From Diogma glabrata (taxonomy: Eukaryota; Arthropoda; Insecta; Diptera; Cylindrotomidae), in NCBI GenBank assembly GCA_963693315.1, contig CAVNZG010001082.1:94001-158000 (forward strand): a stretch of 64,000 bases of DNA. The letters are read 5' to 3'. The notes under the pieces are model-generated. The model was not told the DNA's origin, did not search any database, and saw only the letters and a program-made list of their open reading frames with translations. Each line of letters begins with the position of its first letter. Positions within the stretch are counted from its first letter, which is position 1. Below are positions 45,830 to 64,000 of the stretch, in pieces. A program made the translations under genes and the position numbers.

Positions 45830-46400
45830 CACTTGAGTTGGAAGAAGAAGAAGCGTTATTGTTAGAAACCGTATGAATTTAAGATCCCTTTAGAGAAGTG
45901 AAAACGTTATCTGCAATCTCGGCCGTTTTCTGTAAATTTCGACAACCGCAATAGCAGCACGAACAGCAGTTGGAGATTTTTTCTAACAAAGAAATTTTTG
46001 AGTTGCCTCTTGAAATGAATTCTGGGAATCAGCAGTTACATCCCATAAGAGTTGTGAGGGCTTTTTATTGTCAAACACCATAACCTACAGAACATTGCGC
46101 ATGCGATCTGAAATATCGCTTGATAGACCTGCTATAAAAATCTCTTTTAGCAAATCATATAGGCGATATTGATCGAGCTGATTGAAGATGTCACTCACTA
46201 AAGTCGCCAGTGCGGGTGTAATCATACTAAGTACATGGCCGTACTCAGTTTGTTGGGATTTGATATTTGCCAACAAAAATTATCCTTCTAAGGTGATGAA
46301 CCATAAGTCGGGTTTCTCGGACCAGATGTAATGGAGAATTGGACCCATTGGAAACACCAATGGATTAGTAGAGGCAGGCCGGGCACCTAGCGAGGTTGAT
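45830..46400 (-). pseudogene. Ty3/Gypsy gag remnant
   Basis: Minus strand: IWSEKPDLWFITLEG near 46310, ANIKSQQTEYGHVLSMITPA, then DQYRLYDLLKEIFIAGLSSD, DRMRNVL, DNKKPSQLLWDV and a PTAVRAAIAVVE-like segment near 45930. The capsid-like 'W...PDLWF..LE.QF' to 'PYD.LK..I..RLS.S...R....L' layout is typical of Gypsy gag in insects. Several stops are present. No zinc knuckle was confirmed. Confidence 0.8.
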
Positions 46401-46658
46401 TACCCTGAACTAGCTTCAGCATGTGGGTTTAGAGTACCTGCCACCCCAAGGCAAATAAACAGTGTGCGCGTATTTCGAAAAGAATTCAGATCGGAAACAA
46501 AACAAAGTGTAAAAGTAAAGGAGAGCCACGAACACTCCACCATTATTATATGGTATTTTTGTAAGACATTAGGTAAGCTTGTATATAACCCTATAAAAAC
46601 CAAACAAATACAAGAACATATATATATAGTTATACAATACAAGAACATGACTGACCTC
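46401..46658 (-). other. Probable 5' LTR/leader of the Gypsy remnant
   Basis: Directly upstream of gag on the minus strand. It contains a TATA-like stretch (TTTTTATAGGGTTATATACA) and a G-rich primer-site-like TTGGGGTGGCAGG near 46450. LTR borders could not be fixed and no second LTR was found, so this is inferred from position. Confidence 0.4.
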
Positions 46659-47030
46659 TTAATGGTATCGATCCCACTCCTCATTCCCTGGGCAATTAGC
46701 TGGCCATACCCACCAAGTTAATCCAATCGTTGCAATATCTTTAAGGCTACAAAGAATAGCGGTGAGTTGCTTTCTAGCTAAAAATCCTTTCAATAGACAC
46801 TGTATTTCTAATGCTTTCAAATAAGGCAAATGATATCTTCGTTCCAATCCTTTTAACGAAGAACCCCCTTCTTCGTCCCGTTGATGATGAATTTGCTGTT
46901 TTACAATTTTCCTTTGGTATTTTATTTTTCCCTTCGATTAAAGATTTGTGAATATTATAAACAGCTTCTTCTGAATTTCGAATACAGGCAGCTACAGTTC
47001 TTGCCTTTGATACAATATCTCAATACTCTT
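46659..47030 (-). pseudogene. Unrecognised coding-like segment
   Basis: Two frames read like protein. Upstream (about 47015-46920): DIVSKARTVAACIRNSEEAV, YNIHKSLIEGKNKIPKE. Then in a second frame: VKQQIHHQRDEEGGSSL and GLERRYHLPYLKALEIQC. The text is helical and charged, and 'LERRYH..YLKALEIQC' reminds me of a spectrin-repeat/nesprin-type helix; that is only a resemblance. The frame shifts near 46925, and a TGA precedes DIVSK, so it is a host-gene pseudogene fragment, a damaged exon, or an unknown transposon ORF. Confidence 0.4.
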
Positions 47031-48715
47031 CCAATATAAACCAAAAGAAATAAAAATTCTTATTCCAATCACTGTATAAGAAAACAAATCCAGTAAATTT
47101 TAACCATTCAACTTGTTTTTTTATGTTGTAAAAAAAACACAATGCTTTAAATACTAAAAAAACTGTATTCCGAAAATATCGTGATGTGCAAGGAAAACTT
47201 CTTTCATTTCAATTTTAAATACAAATTAAATCCCGTTGCAAAAAAAAAACAAACAACCCAATTCTTAATAAAAATGTTAATTCTTATGTTGGATAATTGT
47301 CAATTATTTTGACGGTAATTTAGAAAACAAAAGGCACTGTTGCACCAGACACTAACTTAAACGTTTTTGTTAATTATAATACTAAGTTTATCAATCTTAC
47401 TTTACCATGTGCAATTATTATTTTTCTTTCTTGCATTGCACAATAATTATATATAAAACAAGAAAAAAATATATTTATTTAAAAATATAACCTTATATTT
47501 ACGGTTATCTGTTTGATTTTTTCCTTAATTTAGAGCACTTGTTATTTACAAGACGACAACTGGTGTTTTTTTTTAATAAATTAAAGATTGAAAACCACAA
47601 TAAATAGTTTAAAAAAACAATAAATTGAATTACATTCTATTTTTCTTTTTAAATTTATTTCACGAAAAGAAACCCACCTCCTTTAAATTAGAATTGACAA
47701 CTCGCCAAAATCAATAGTCGGATTATCGTTTTTATAATTATGACAAACATCGAAATTGATCCGTTCGCAATCTATGTTTTAATAATTACGAACATTATGG
47801 TTGGGAAAAAATGTAAAAAACACAGTCGCGACTGATAAAACATCCTCCACAGATAGGAGGAATTTTTGGTGCTACCTGATTAGTTTGTGGCGTAGTTGCT
47901 GTAGAGATATATATCGGAATATATCGGAAATATATCGGAAACTCTGACCCTGGAAATCTCTTATTTAGCACAGTCAAATTTAAAACCCTATATAAATAAT
48001 TTGACAGAACAAAAATAAATTAACAAAAATTATATAAATCAAAATACAAAAGGCTTAAAAAATAGTGATTAACCGAAAAATGTATATATTTTCAAACACT
48101 TTATTTTTATATTATTTATAAAATTACACAGAACTGTTGAATTCATAAATAAACAACTTTTAACTCTATTTAATGAATTTACACTATTTTTATAAACACT
48201 CGACTTCGATAATTGGATGTTTAATATCTGATTTAAATTTACACAATAATCTGGCCAAACAAAAATGGACCAGTATAAATAGAAAGACCACTCAGTATTT
48301 TGTTTCTTTGCTCTTGTTTCTTTTTCGTTTAAAAATTATGCATTTAAACTTTTATATATCATGTGATCAAACAACCCTTCCAAAACTCAATAAATCTGAA
48401 CAGCTGTATTACATCTCAATGTAATTCTATGAATAAGCCTACATAGCAAAAAAAACTTCCATGTAGACCCAAACAGGTATTACTAATTAATATTGAGGCA
48501 ATGAACTAAAAAAACGTTTAAACATTATTGACTAACCCGTAGCATACATGAAAACTTTTATGCCTGTTTCCTTCTAGAAAAAAAAGCCCGAGTTGAAACA
48601 AATTGGCAAATTATTAGCGAAACTCTTTATATGTGAATATTCCTACTTTTAGAAAAATATTCGAAATATTTAATCGTTACAGAACTAGGAAAAACGAAGA
48701 TGGTGATGATAGAAC
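47031..48715. other. No recognisable gene
   Basis: AT-rich. A three-copy short repeat of ATATATCGGAA lies at 47908-47941. Short frames at 47.8 and 48.2 kb have no motif. Confidence 0.4.
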
Positions 48716-49010
48716 TACCATCACTATCTGCTGTTTATTCTAGAAGAACAGACAATGAGAATTACCAATAGAATTACCAAGAATAAATTCACAGAAGGTG
48801 AGGTTGCATTTCTTGCAGGTTTGAGTAACACAAAGCCTGACAGATGATCAAAGACAATCAGGTTTACCGTATTACCGAATCTTGATCTGGGATACGCACC
48901 CGAAAAATTAATATAATTATGTACACTGCCATGGTCCATCAGCGACAAACCTAGATTGCGTTGGACGATGCAATGTCCGATTTGTTGCCTTTATAGGAGA
49001 CTAAGATACT
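48716..49010 (-). pseudogene. Ty3/Gypsy integrase core fragment
   Basis: Minus strand: RFVADGPWQ, then a variant of 'VHIDFIGPYPRS' reading YINFSGAYPRSRFGNTVNL, then IVFDHLSGFVLLKPARNAT. This is the start of the integrase catalytic core; the first aspartate of the usual 'HIDFIGP' motif reads as asparagine. It could be the distal part of the 44.5-46.4 kb element displaced by rearrangement, or a separate insertion. Confidence 0.78.
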
Positions 49011-56309
<7,299 letters not shown>

Positions 56310-56865
56310 TTCCATATCAATTACTCTACATTGTAAGTCCTACATTCGTCCATGTATTGAGTATTGTTGTCAAGTTTGGGACGCCGCATTCTGGCTCTTT
56401 TGAACTCTGTTCGAAAGCGAGCAATACGAATAGTTGGTAATCAAAACTTAACATCAAATCTTGATTCCCTACAACAGCGTCGCACTATTGCTGATCTCGT
56501 TGTTTTTTATAAATATCGTCACCAACTGTTGCTGTTCTTCTACCAACTGTTCTTCATCGCCACGGATGAAATCGGCTCCATCATGCGTCAATCATATTTT
56601 TTAACCCGTTTTACTTGTCAAGCGATTTGTGCATATAGTCAAACTGTCGAGATCACTCACTGTCATAGAGACAAAATAAAGTGAGAGTTCTTTGTCCATA
56701 CATCGTACAAAAGGAATGCTTTGCCCGAATCAAAAGAGTGCCTTCGATCCGCAAAGGTTTGAAAAGACGTTCATCAACACCTCAGAACGCATATTGTTGT
56801 GCTACTGAGGTCTGACACATATTGTAACTCTAATAACATAACACTTTTTATTTAAAAAAATAAAT
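56310..56865 (+). pseudogene. LINE 3' fragment, frameshifted
   Basis: Plus strand: CKSYIRPCIEYCCQVWDAA, then, after a small deletion, ILALLNSVRKRAIRIVGNQN, SNLDSLQQRRTIADLVVFYK, then a diverged stretch to [13 protein letters not shown] and VRSLSIHRTKGML-like text in another frame. This parallels the C-terminal third of the RT product at 31 kb. The 3' end follows (CCTCAGAACGCATATTGTTG, TAACATAACACTTTTTATTT). 5'-truncated. Confidence 0.85.
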
Positions 56866-56869
56866 AGCG

Positions 56870-57062
56870 TTCGATCATCAAGGTACATTCTCCATAACAT
56901 TAAGGTGGCTATCGTTGACTGAATAGAGTTCATCTGACAGTACCCCTAATATAACATTTTGGCTAGTAATATCTCACTGCTATTGATAGTATTATGTGAT
57001 ATCTCACATTAGCTCATATGCCAAAAGCAGGGACTGGAGTAGGCAGGATCATCACTCCCGAC
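56870..57062 (-). mobile_element. 5' part of a short LINE-derived element
   Basis: Minus strand: GGGAGTGATGATCCTGCCTA, CTCCAGTCCCTGCTTTTGGC, GATATCACATAATACTATCA, CAGTGAGATATTACTAGCCA, GGGTACTGTCAGATGAAC. It lacks the 3' half and abuts the tail of the plus-strand LINE fragment. Confidence 0.78.
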
Positions 57063-57104
57063 CAAAAGTAAAATTTTGTTCGAATTTCTATAAATCGTCA
57101 TAAT

Positions 57105-57680
57105 AAGCTCCCTTTCACCAGTCACAACAGCTATCTACAAATTTTTTTAGTATTGTCGGCTCAACATATAGGATATCATGACTCTTTGGATGTTTCCATA
57201 AAACTGACAAATCACTCAAATCATCGGCACTGTAGGAGTATACGATCGTAGTTATCCCAGCTTTTTTGAAACAATTGCTTATGGTAGTTGCTTGAGCTTT
57301 TTGTCACGACTTCGAATAAAATAAAATGAACGGCATCTAAGAGTGTTTTCGCTCTATGTTAAAGATTCGATACAGTAGTGTTTGCAAAATCCTGAATTTA
57401 AACTGGATAGTGTAGAGGAACATTTTTAAGAGGAAGATTGTTAGACCTCATTATATTGATCCATTTTGTAACGGCTTCCTCTACTTTGTGAAATTTAACA
57501 AATATATTTTTTTACGTTTCAAACAAACAAACTGCTTCAATTTCTAAGCGATTTCGCGCAATTGAAGAAATTTTTCTATAATCCAAACATTCTCCTAACT
57601 TGAGAGCAAGACTTTTTTTATCGTCTTCCACCAAACATTTTGATTTATTGGCCAAAGTGATCACAAGTTTTTAATTTGAT
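57105..57680 (-). pseudogene. Tigger/pogo-type transposase remnant, internally deleted
   Basis: Minus strand: KKSLALKLGECLDYRKISSI (helix-turn-helix-like), EEAVTKWINIMRSNNLPLKN (the CENP-B-domain 'CLSWF...R..GVPISG' region) and a following QDFANTT. Then, skipping the catalytic core, ISNCFKKAGITTIVY near 57260, the 'TI.NCF.KAGF' motif of Tigger C-termini. Stops and frameshifts present. No termini found; not obviously the same subfamily as the 36.2-kb element. Confidence 0.66.
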
Positions 57681-58051
57681 TTGGAGCCGTTACGCACCTA
57701 TAGCATTTTTATAAGACATGAAAGCATTAAAAAATTTGAACTAATAAATTAACAATAATTTTCTCAAAACTTACTTGCGAACCCATAAACCACAGCAATT
57801 TTATGAAAGGAAGCAGAAACATTTCGTAAAAAAAAAAATTTATTATCGGTAATGCTCCGAATACTTACGAATTTTTAAATTTTGTTATTCTTATTTTCAA
57901 TTCGTACTTTATAAATTGGGTAAATTATACAGAAAAATAGTTCACGGGACTAAACGTGTGTACGTTATAAGCTTATAAGCCGAGGTACCTTATAAGAAGG
58001 ATAATTTGCTCGCAAAATGTTTATAGATGTAAGAAAAAAAATTGCTGTATA
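57681..58051. other. No recognisable gene
   Basis: AT-rich sequence between the Tigger-like remnant and an inverted-repeat arm. Confidence 0.4.
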
Positions 58052-58542
58052 AAAATCTACGGAGAAAATCGAGCTTGCGAATTTTTGTTTGAAGTTTTTT
58101 TGTCGCAATTTATGTTTTGTGAAAACTTGCAATTTTTCATAGGCTCATATCTCGTAAACTATTTAAAATTTTAGTATAAATAAAATAAGAAAATTGCAGT
58201 TCTTCACCTCAGCTACAAATTTGCCAAATAAACAAACCGAAAAAAATCACATCTGCTTGACCAAAAACACCAAAATGCCAAAAAATTACCATTTTTTACA
58301 CCGTTTTTTACCTTTTTGAGGCCATAGCAGCCTAACCGCAAAAAATTAAAATTAATAATCTACCAGAAAATTGTAGCCAATTAAATATTTAACAATTTTC
58401 CATGATATTTTAACCAAATCTGAACATTTCTTCATTGCAGTTTTGCCCTGCAAAAGTGAAAATTTATCGCGAAAATACTGAAAAATTACCATTTTTAGTT
58501 GTTTATAATTTAAACTCATCAAAAACGTTCTATTAGTTATTT

Positions 58543-59892
58543 TACTTCGGTCTGAAAGACCTAAGTATTACGTTCATGAGCTAAAAGAGAAATTCTTACC
58601 CCCACTTTTTTTGGCATTTCTCGACGTTTTAGGACCTACTGATTCTAAAAGAGAAAAAAAAATGTATGTCTGTCTGCCGGCCGGCCGTCACAACCTACGA
58701 AATCTAGAAAACTAAAAATAGTTTAATAGTTTCTAAAATAGGTTTACTCAATGGGAAGAGCCGAAAGGACGATGTGTTAGATAACTGTACGGAAGGGTGT
58801 CAAAAAAAATCGTCAAGTGTGTCAAAACAAGGAAATTTGCATATTTTTTTGCTTAAGTTTTAAGTGATTGGATTGGTATGTGAGACCAAAATCTAGATTA
58901 TTAAATTATAAGTTTGTCAAAAAAATGTTGTCAAGTGTGTCGAAAGATTTTTATTTATTTTTTACCCAATTTTTTGGAACAAAATAAAATTAATAATTTG
59001 TATGACATGAAAATTTATTATTATTATAGAGAATTATGGCATTATAAGTTTGTCAAAAAATGTTGTCAAGTGTGTCAAAAGAAACATTTTCATTTATTTT
59101 TTAGCCAATTTTTTGGAAACAAAATGTAGCAGTTTTTGCTTGCGTAAATGTAAATGAAATTGGACATGGAAATTTTTAATTTGTTTTGTTATAGTTTTTG
59201 AAATATTTTTGGAATTTTGAAACAAGTTTGTATATTTTATTTTGTAATAATTTTTGCAAAATTTTTTAATATTTGAAAAAAGTTTTAATTTTTGATTTTG
59301 TTATAATTTTTGCTATATTTTTGAATTTTGAAATAAACCACAGAATTTTTGAATTTGTGAGTATTATATATTTTATATATTTTTGGAATTTTGAAAAAAG
59401 TTTCAATATTTGATTTTGTAAGAATTTTTGGAATATTTTTTGAATTATGAAAAAAAAATGCAATTTTTGAATTTGTGAATTTGTGAATTTTATATATATA
59501 TAATATTTTCAGAATTTTGAATCTTATTATAATTTTTGGAATTTTGAAAAAAGTTACAATTTTTTTGATATTGTTTTAATTTTTGCAATATTTTAGAATT
59601 TCGGAAAAAGTTTGAATTTGCAAGAAGATATTATTAGAATTTAGGAAAAGTTTAAATATTTAATTTTTTATCCCAAAATTTTGGATTTTGGAAAAAGTTT
59701 TGTATTTTTGATTTTGTTATAATTTTTGCAATATATTTAAAATTTTTGAAAAAAGTTTTAATCTTTGATTTTCTAATAATTTTTTGAATATTTTTAGAAT
59801 TTTGAAAAAAGTTTGATTTTATTTATTTTTACTATATTTTTGGAATTTGAAAATATGAATTTGTGATTTTGTAATATTTTCTCGAACCACTA
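58543..59892 (-). mobile_element. Third copy of the satellite-bearing arm
   Basis: Minus-strand order: end of the transposase-gene flank (TTAGTGGTTCGAGAAAATAT at 59892, compare 15515), AT-rich repeats (59140-59890), about 1.7 satellite monomers (58880-59115), then the terminal segment (58543-58880) with CTCACATACCAATCCAATC, TCTAACACATCGTCC and CTTAGGTCTTTCAGACCGAA. The terminal segment matches 27310-27660. No transposase remnant. Confidence 0.82.
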
Positions 59893-60012
59893 ATTATAAA
59901 ATTTATTATATTTATTATAAAATTTATAATATTTATTATAATTATAATTACAATTTATAATATTTATTATAAAAGTAAAAAAGTGCAAAAACAATATATT
60001 TTAATCAAATTC

Positions 60013-60092
60013 TATTGAAGTTGACGGTTATGCAATTGATGTTCGCTTCAGGGACTTCCATTGAAGTTGACGGTTATGATGTTCGCTTCAGG
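60013..60092. repeat. About 48-bp imperfect tandem duplication
   Basis: ATTGAAGTTGACGGTTATG...ATGTTCGCTTCAGG occurs twice. The first copy has about 6 extra bases (CAATTG). Confidence 0.88.
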
Positions 60093-60517
60093 AACCCCTA
60101 ATATGAGAGTCTGAAAACATAACCTCAAATACAGTTTTTGCCCAGAAATGGTGTCAAAAAATTTAACAAATGTCTGTTTTAGGATTTATTCAGCATCTAG
60201 ATTTTTTGGAATTTTCGTGTTTTTGGTCATGAAGATGTGATTTTTTTCGGTTTGATTATTTGGCAAATTTGTAGCTGGGGTCAAGAACTGCAATTAACTA
60301 ATATTATTCATGTAAAATTACAAATGCTTTACGAGATATGAGCCTAAGAAAATTTGCAAGTTTTCACAAAACATAAATTGCGACAAAAAAACTTCAAACA
60401 AAAATTCGCAAGCTCGATTTTCACCGTAGACATATGTCTAGTGGACTTTTTTTGCTCAGTACAACTCCAGGAATCAGAATCGCGAGGGGCCCATGAAGAC
60501 TTTTAAGTCGCCCCATC

Positions 60518-60850
<333 letters not shown>

Positions 60851-60925
<75 letters not shown>
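60851..60925. repeat. (TA)n tract 5
   Basis: TA repeat between the MITE and a LINE tail. Confidence 0.96.
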
Positions 60926-61918
<993 letters not shown>

Positions 61919-61920
61919 AA

Positions 61921-63092
61921 TCTTTTTTTTCTTGTATAATCTTATGGGAAGCATCAGTTCCAATTAGTTTTGTCGGATTCTAGACCGTTTTCTAAATTAT
62001 TTGGTTTCATCATAAAACGACAACATCCAAAAATGATAAAATGAAAACTACCAGTTTTTATTTTTTATTCTTTTTAAGCGTCGGTTTTTATTTCCAAATA
62101 ATTTATTTTTCAAAACTTTTTTGTTTTTGTTTGCATTTCGAGGCTTTTTTGGCCTCTTCCTCATGTCCTTAAAAGATATTAAGAAATTTCTTTAAAAATG
62201 AAACAACTAATTATGATTAATCTAATTAAACAACCACAACTTATCGGAAAAATATTCTAAAAACAATTTAAAACTTTCAAACTTTAAACTTTAAAACACG
62301 GAGAAATTATAAAAAAATTCATTTTGAACAGAATTTTGTTTCAGGTTTCATTTACATTAATTTTTTGATTTTAGTTTTAAATTGTTTTAGACAATTCAAC
62401 TCACTAAATAAACTTTCAATAAGGTCCAATAAAAACGCTTCATTTACTATTTTTTAGCAAATCAAAACGATTTGTTTCGATTATTTTTTTCTGGTAGGAA
62501 GGAACAGCGAATATTTTCGAATATTTTCCGCCTACTTAATATATTAATTTAAAACAAAAATTCACATACAAAATTATGTGAAAATGCAATTTGCAAATAG
62601 TAAAAAATGTTTGTTTTCATTCATAAATGATTGCATGTTTATGTTTATTTGTCAAAAATAAATTACATGTTTATAACATTTATGCGCCTACTAAGATGAA
62701 ATAATATTTTACTATGTATGATTATGTTGTATGAAATAATGTTACTATTTCTGTTCGTTAAATTGTCTGCTAAATACAAATCGTCACCAAATTATTAGTC
62801 GATTATTTTTCAACATTACCACTCATGCCATTTGAGGTTAAAAATTTCCCATTCGTAATAATGATTATGAAAAATAATCGACTATTATTTGAAGACTCGT
62901 GATATTAAAATAAATTATTTGGAAATAAAAACCGACGCTTAAAAAGAATAAAAATAAAAACTGGTAGTTTCCATTTTATCATTTTTGGATGTTGTCGTTT
63001 TATGATGAAACCAAATAATTTAGAAAACGGTCTAGAATCCGACAAAACTAATTGGAACTGATGCTTCCCATAAGATTATACAAGAAAAAAAT
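61921..63092. mobile_element. TA-flanked foldback element C, about 1.17 kb
   Basis: Arms of about 185 bp (61931-62110 and 62908-63088) are inverted. Outer CTTGTATAATCTTATGGGAA pairs with TTCCCATAAGATTATACAAG; inner AAGCGTCGGTTTTTATTTCC pairs with GGAAATAAAAACCGACGCTT. The 800-bp interior is AT-rich without a gene. (TA)n borders the left side, a short ATATATATA the right. Confidence 0.92.
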
Positions 63093-63139
63093 ATATATAA
63101 AAACAAAGACCGGGTGAAGAAAGACGGTTTCAAAACGTC

Positions 63140-64000
63140 ATGTTGTTGTTGTTGTAGCGACGTGTTTGGTGCTAGTCTGCCGGCTCAATGTCCAGGTTCA
63201 GGAACTCTGCTACTGCCCTTGGGCGGTACCACAAATCCTCCTTCGTCAAGTTGTAATATTTACAGGACAATTAAATAGGTGGTCTACATCGTGTGGCGTG
63301 TCCTCACATGCGGGACACTTGTCAATAATTTCAGGTTCAATTCTGCTCATGTAGTTGTTTAGAATGCGTGACAACCAGATCTTAGTTGAGCTAGGATGGA
63401 TCTGGTGCTACGGGGTAGTTGGTCCTCTCGGCAGCGACTTTTGGTGGCTTTCTATTCAAAACACGATTTGGAATATAGTTCTTTATCGTATTTTCAACCG
63501 TTTTGGTGTGGTGTTTTTAAGCCAGTTCTATATGTACATTCGTCGATGTTACCAGTAATCTGGCTATCTCTGACATCTTGCATCAAAGCATTTTGCTGTC
63601 TTCCTTATGTCTCTAGGTGTTTCAATCGTAGTTAAGGTGTCATTGCAAGGATGTTGCTCTTTGTGACAGGCCAATAGATATTGTTTGGTTAGCATTTCAT
63701 TATGTTCACGGACCGGCAATACGTTACTTTCCTCGTGCAAGTGATCTTGGTGGGCCATCAAGTGACATCCGGTTGTGATTCTCAAGGCAGCATTTTGTGT
63801 TGTTTGAAACTTATTCCAGTGAGTGTTGGCAGCTTGGGGGGGTCCATATGGGTGCAGCATAATTTAAAATAGGTCTTCCTATTGCTTTGTATGTTGTTAT
63901 GATCGTATTTTTATCTTTGCCCAATGAACTACCCGCAAGTGCTTTTAATGCGTTATTCCTGTTTTTCAATCTTGAGTATATTTGTTGTGCATGAGCGTTG
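63140..64000 (-). pseudogene. LINE (second family) C-terminal region and 3' end, open at right edge
   Basis: Minus strand from the edge: NAHAQQIYSRLKNRNNALKA, SLGKDKNTIITTYKAIGRPI, NYAAPIW. A frameshift at a C run (63835-63840) leads into NAALRITTGCHLMAHQDHLH, LPVREHNEMLTKQYLLACH. Further stops follow, then the cysteine-histidine motif CPACEDTPHDVDHLFNCP near 63300 and DLWYRPRAVAEFLNLD, ending at a TAG (63174-63172). A short (CAA)n-like tail (63142-63160) ends the element. This matches the RT thumb to C-terminal zinc-finger region of Jockey/I-related LINEs. It differs from the 31/56/61-kb family in tail and motifs. Confidence 0.87.

Larger units (their letters stand above)
58052..60428. repeat. 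Long inverted repeat enclosing a satellite-bearing arm
   Basis: 58052-58290 (TCTACGGAGAAAATCGAGC, TTGTCGCAATTTATGTTTTG, CTCATATCTCGTAAACTAT) is inverted at 60190-60428 (CACAAAACATAAATTGCGAC, CTTTACGAGATATGAGCC). The arms are about 240 bp and moderately diverged. The interior holds the third satellite-arm copy. Confidence 0.85.

Overview
This window is eukaryotic, strongly AT-rich, and looks like gene-poor, repeat-dominated DNA of an arthropod, most likely an insect. I infer that from the families present: Jockey-superfamily-like LINEs, Ty3/Gypsy elements with 412/mdg1-like and other RT/integrase motifs, ZMYM1-like and BED-finger hAT transposases, pogo/Tigger elements, a Helitron end, many palindromic MITEs and long (TA)n tracts. 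I cannot name the species. I found no rRNA, tRNA, CRISPR array or bacterial-type operon.

Layout. 0-2.7 kb: the 5' end of a LINE (uninterrupted AP-endonuclease frame running off the left edge, plus its leader), a 1.27-kb microsatellite with an 8-bp unit, and a short LINE-derived element. 2.7-8.5 kb: mostly unrecognised, with two more LINE-derived scraps and one candidate host exon at 7.7 kb. 8.5-10.6 kb: a decayed Gypsy pol with a MITE inside it. 10.8-19.2 kb: a composite element bounded by 36-bp inverted termini. It holds a 4.7-kb palindrome whose arms each carry the 3' exons of a transposase-like gene, then a 3-kb array of a ~140-bp satellite with a four-monomer higher-order period. 19.7-23.7 kb: a hAT element with recognisable 8-bp target duplication. 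24.3-27.7 kb: degenerate tandem repeats and a second copy of the satellite-bearing arm. 28.5-34 kb: inverted dispersed repeats, a Helitron 3' end, a LINE tail with a 354-codon open RT frame, a BED/hAT remnant and a MITE. 36.2-38.1 kb: a pogo element containing two nested elements. 39-43 kb: integrase and LINE remnants and MITEs. 43.8-46.7 kb: the longest-preserved LINE-derived short element, then a Gypsy gag-protease-RT remnant on the minus strand. 48.7-52 kb: an integrase scrap, then two large foldbacks embedded in (TA)n. 52-56.3 kb: nothing recognised. 56.3-64 kb: a LINE tail, a Tigger-like remnant, a third satellite arm nested in a larger inverted repeat, more TA-flanked palindromes, and the 3' end of a second LINE family running off the right edge.

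How the parts relate. Nearly everything is mobile DNA at different stages of decay, and nesting gives relative ages (MITE inside Gypsy, LINE derivative and MITE inside pogo, solo LTR inside one palindrome arm only). Three things deserve attention. (1) A satellite-bearing foldback family: palindrome, spliced transposase remnant, AT-rich ~55-bp repeats, 140-bp satellite and an outer end, seen at three loci. (2) A family of short elements that join the leader of the local LINE to its 3' end. (3) Foldback elements repeatedly sitting inside (TA)n tracts. I could run no database search. Family names rest on motifs read from translations; boundaries are approximate unless terminal repeats are stated.
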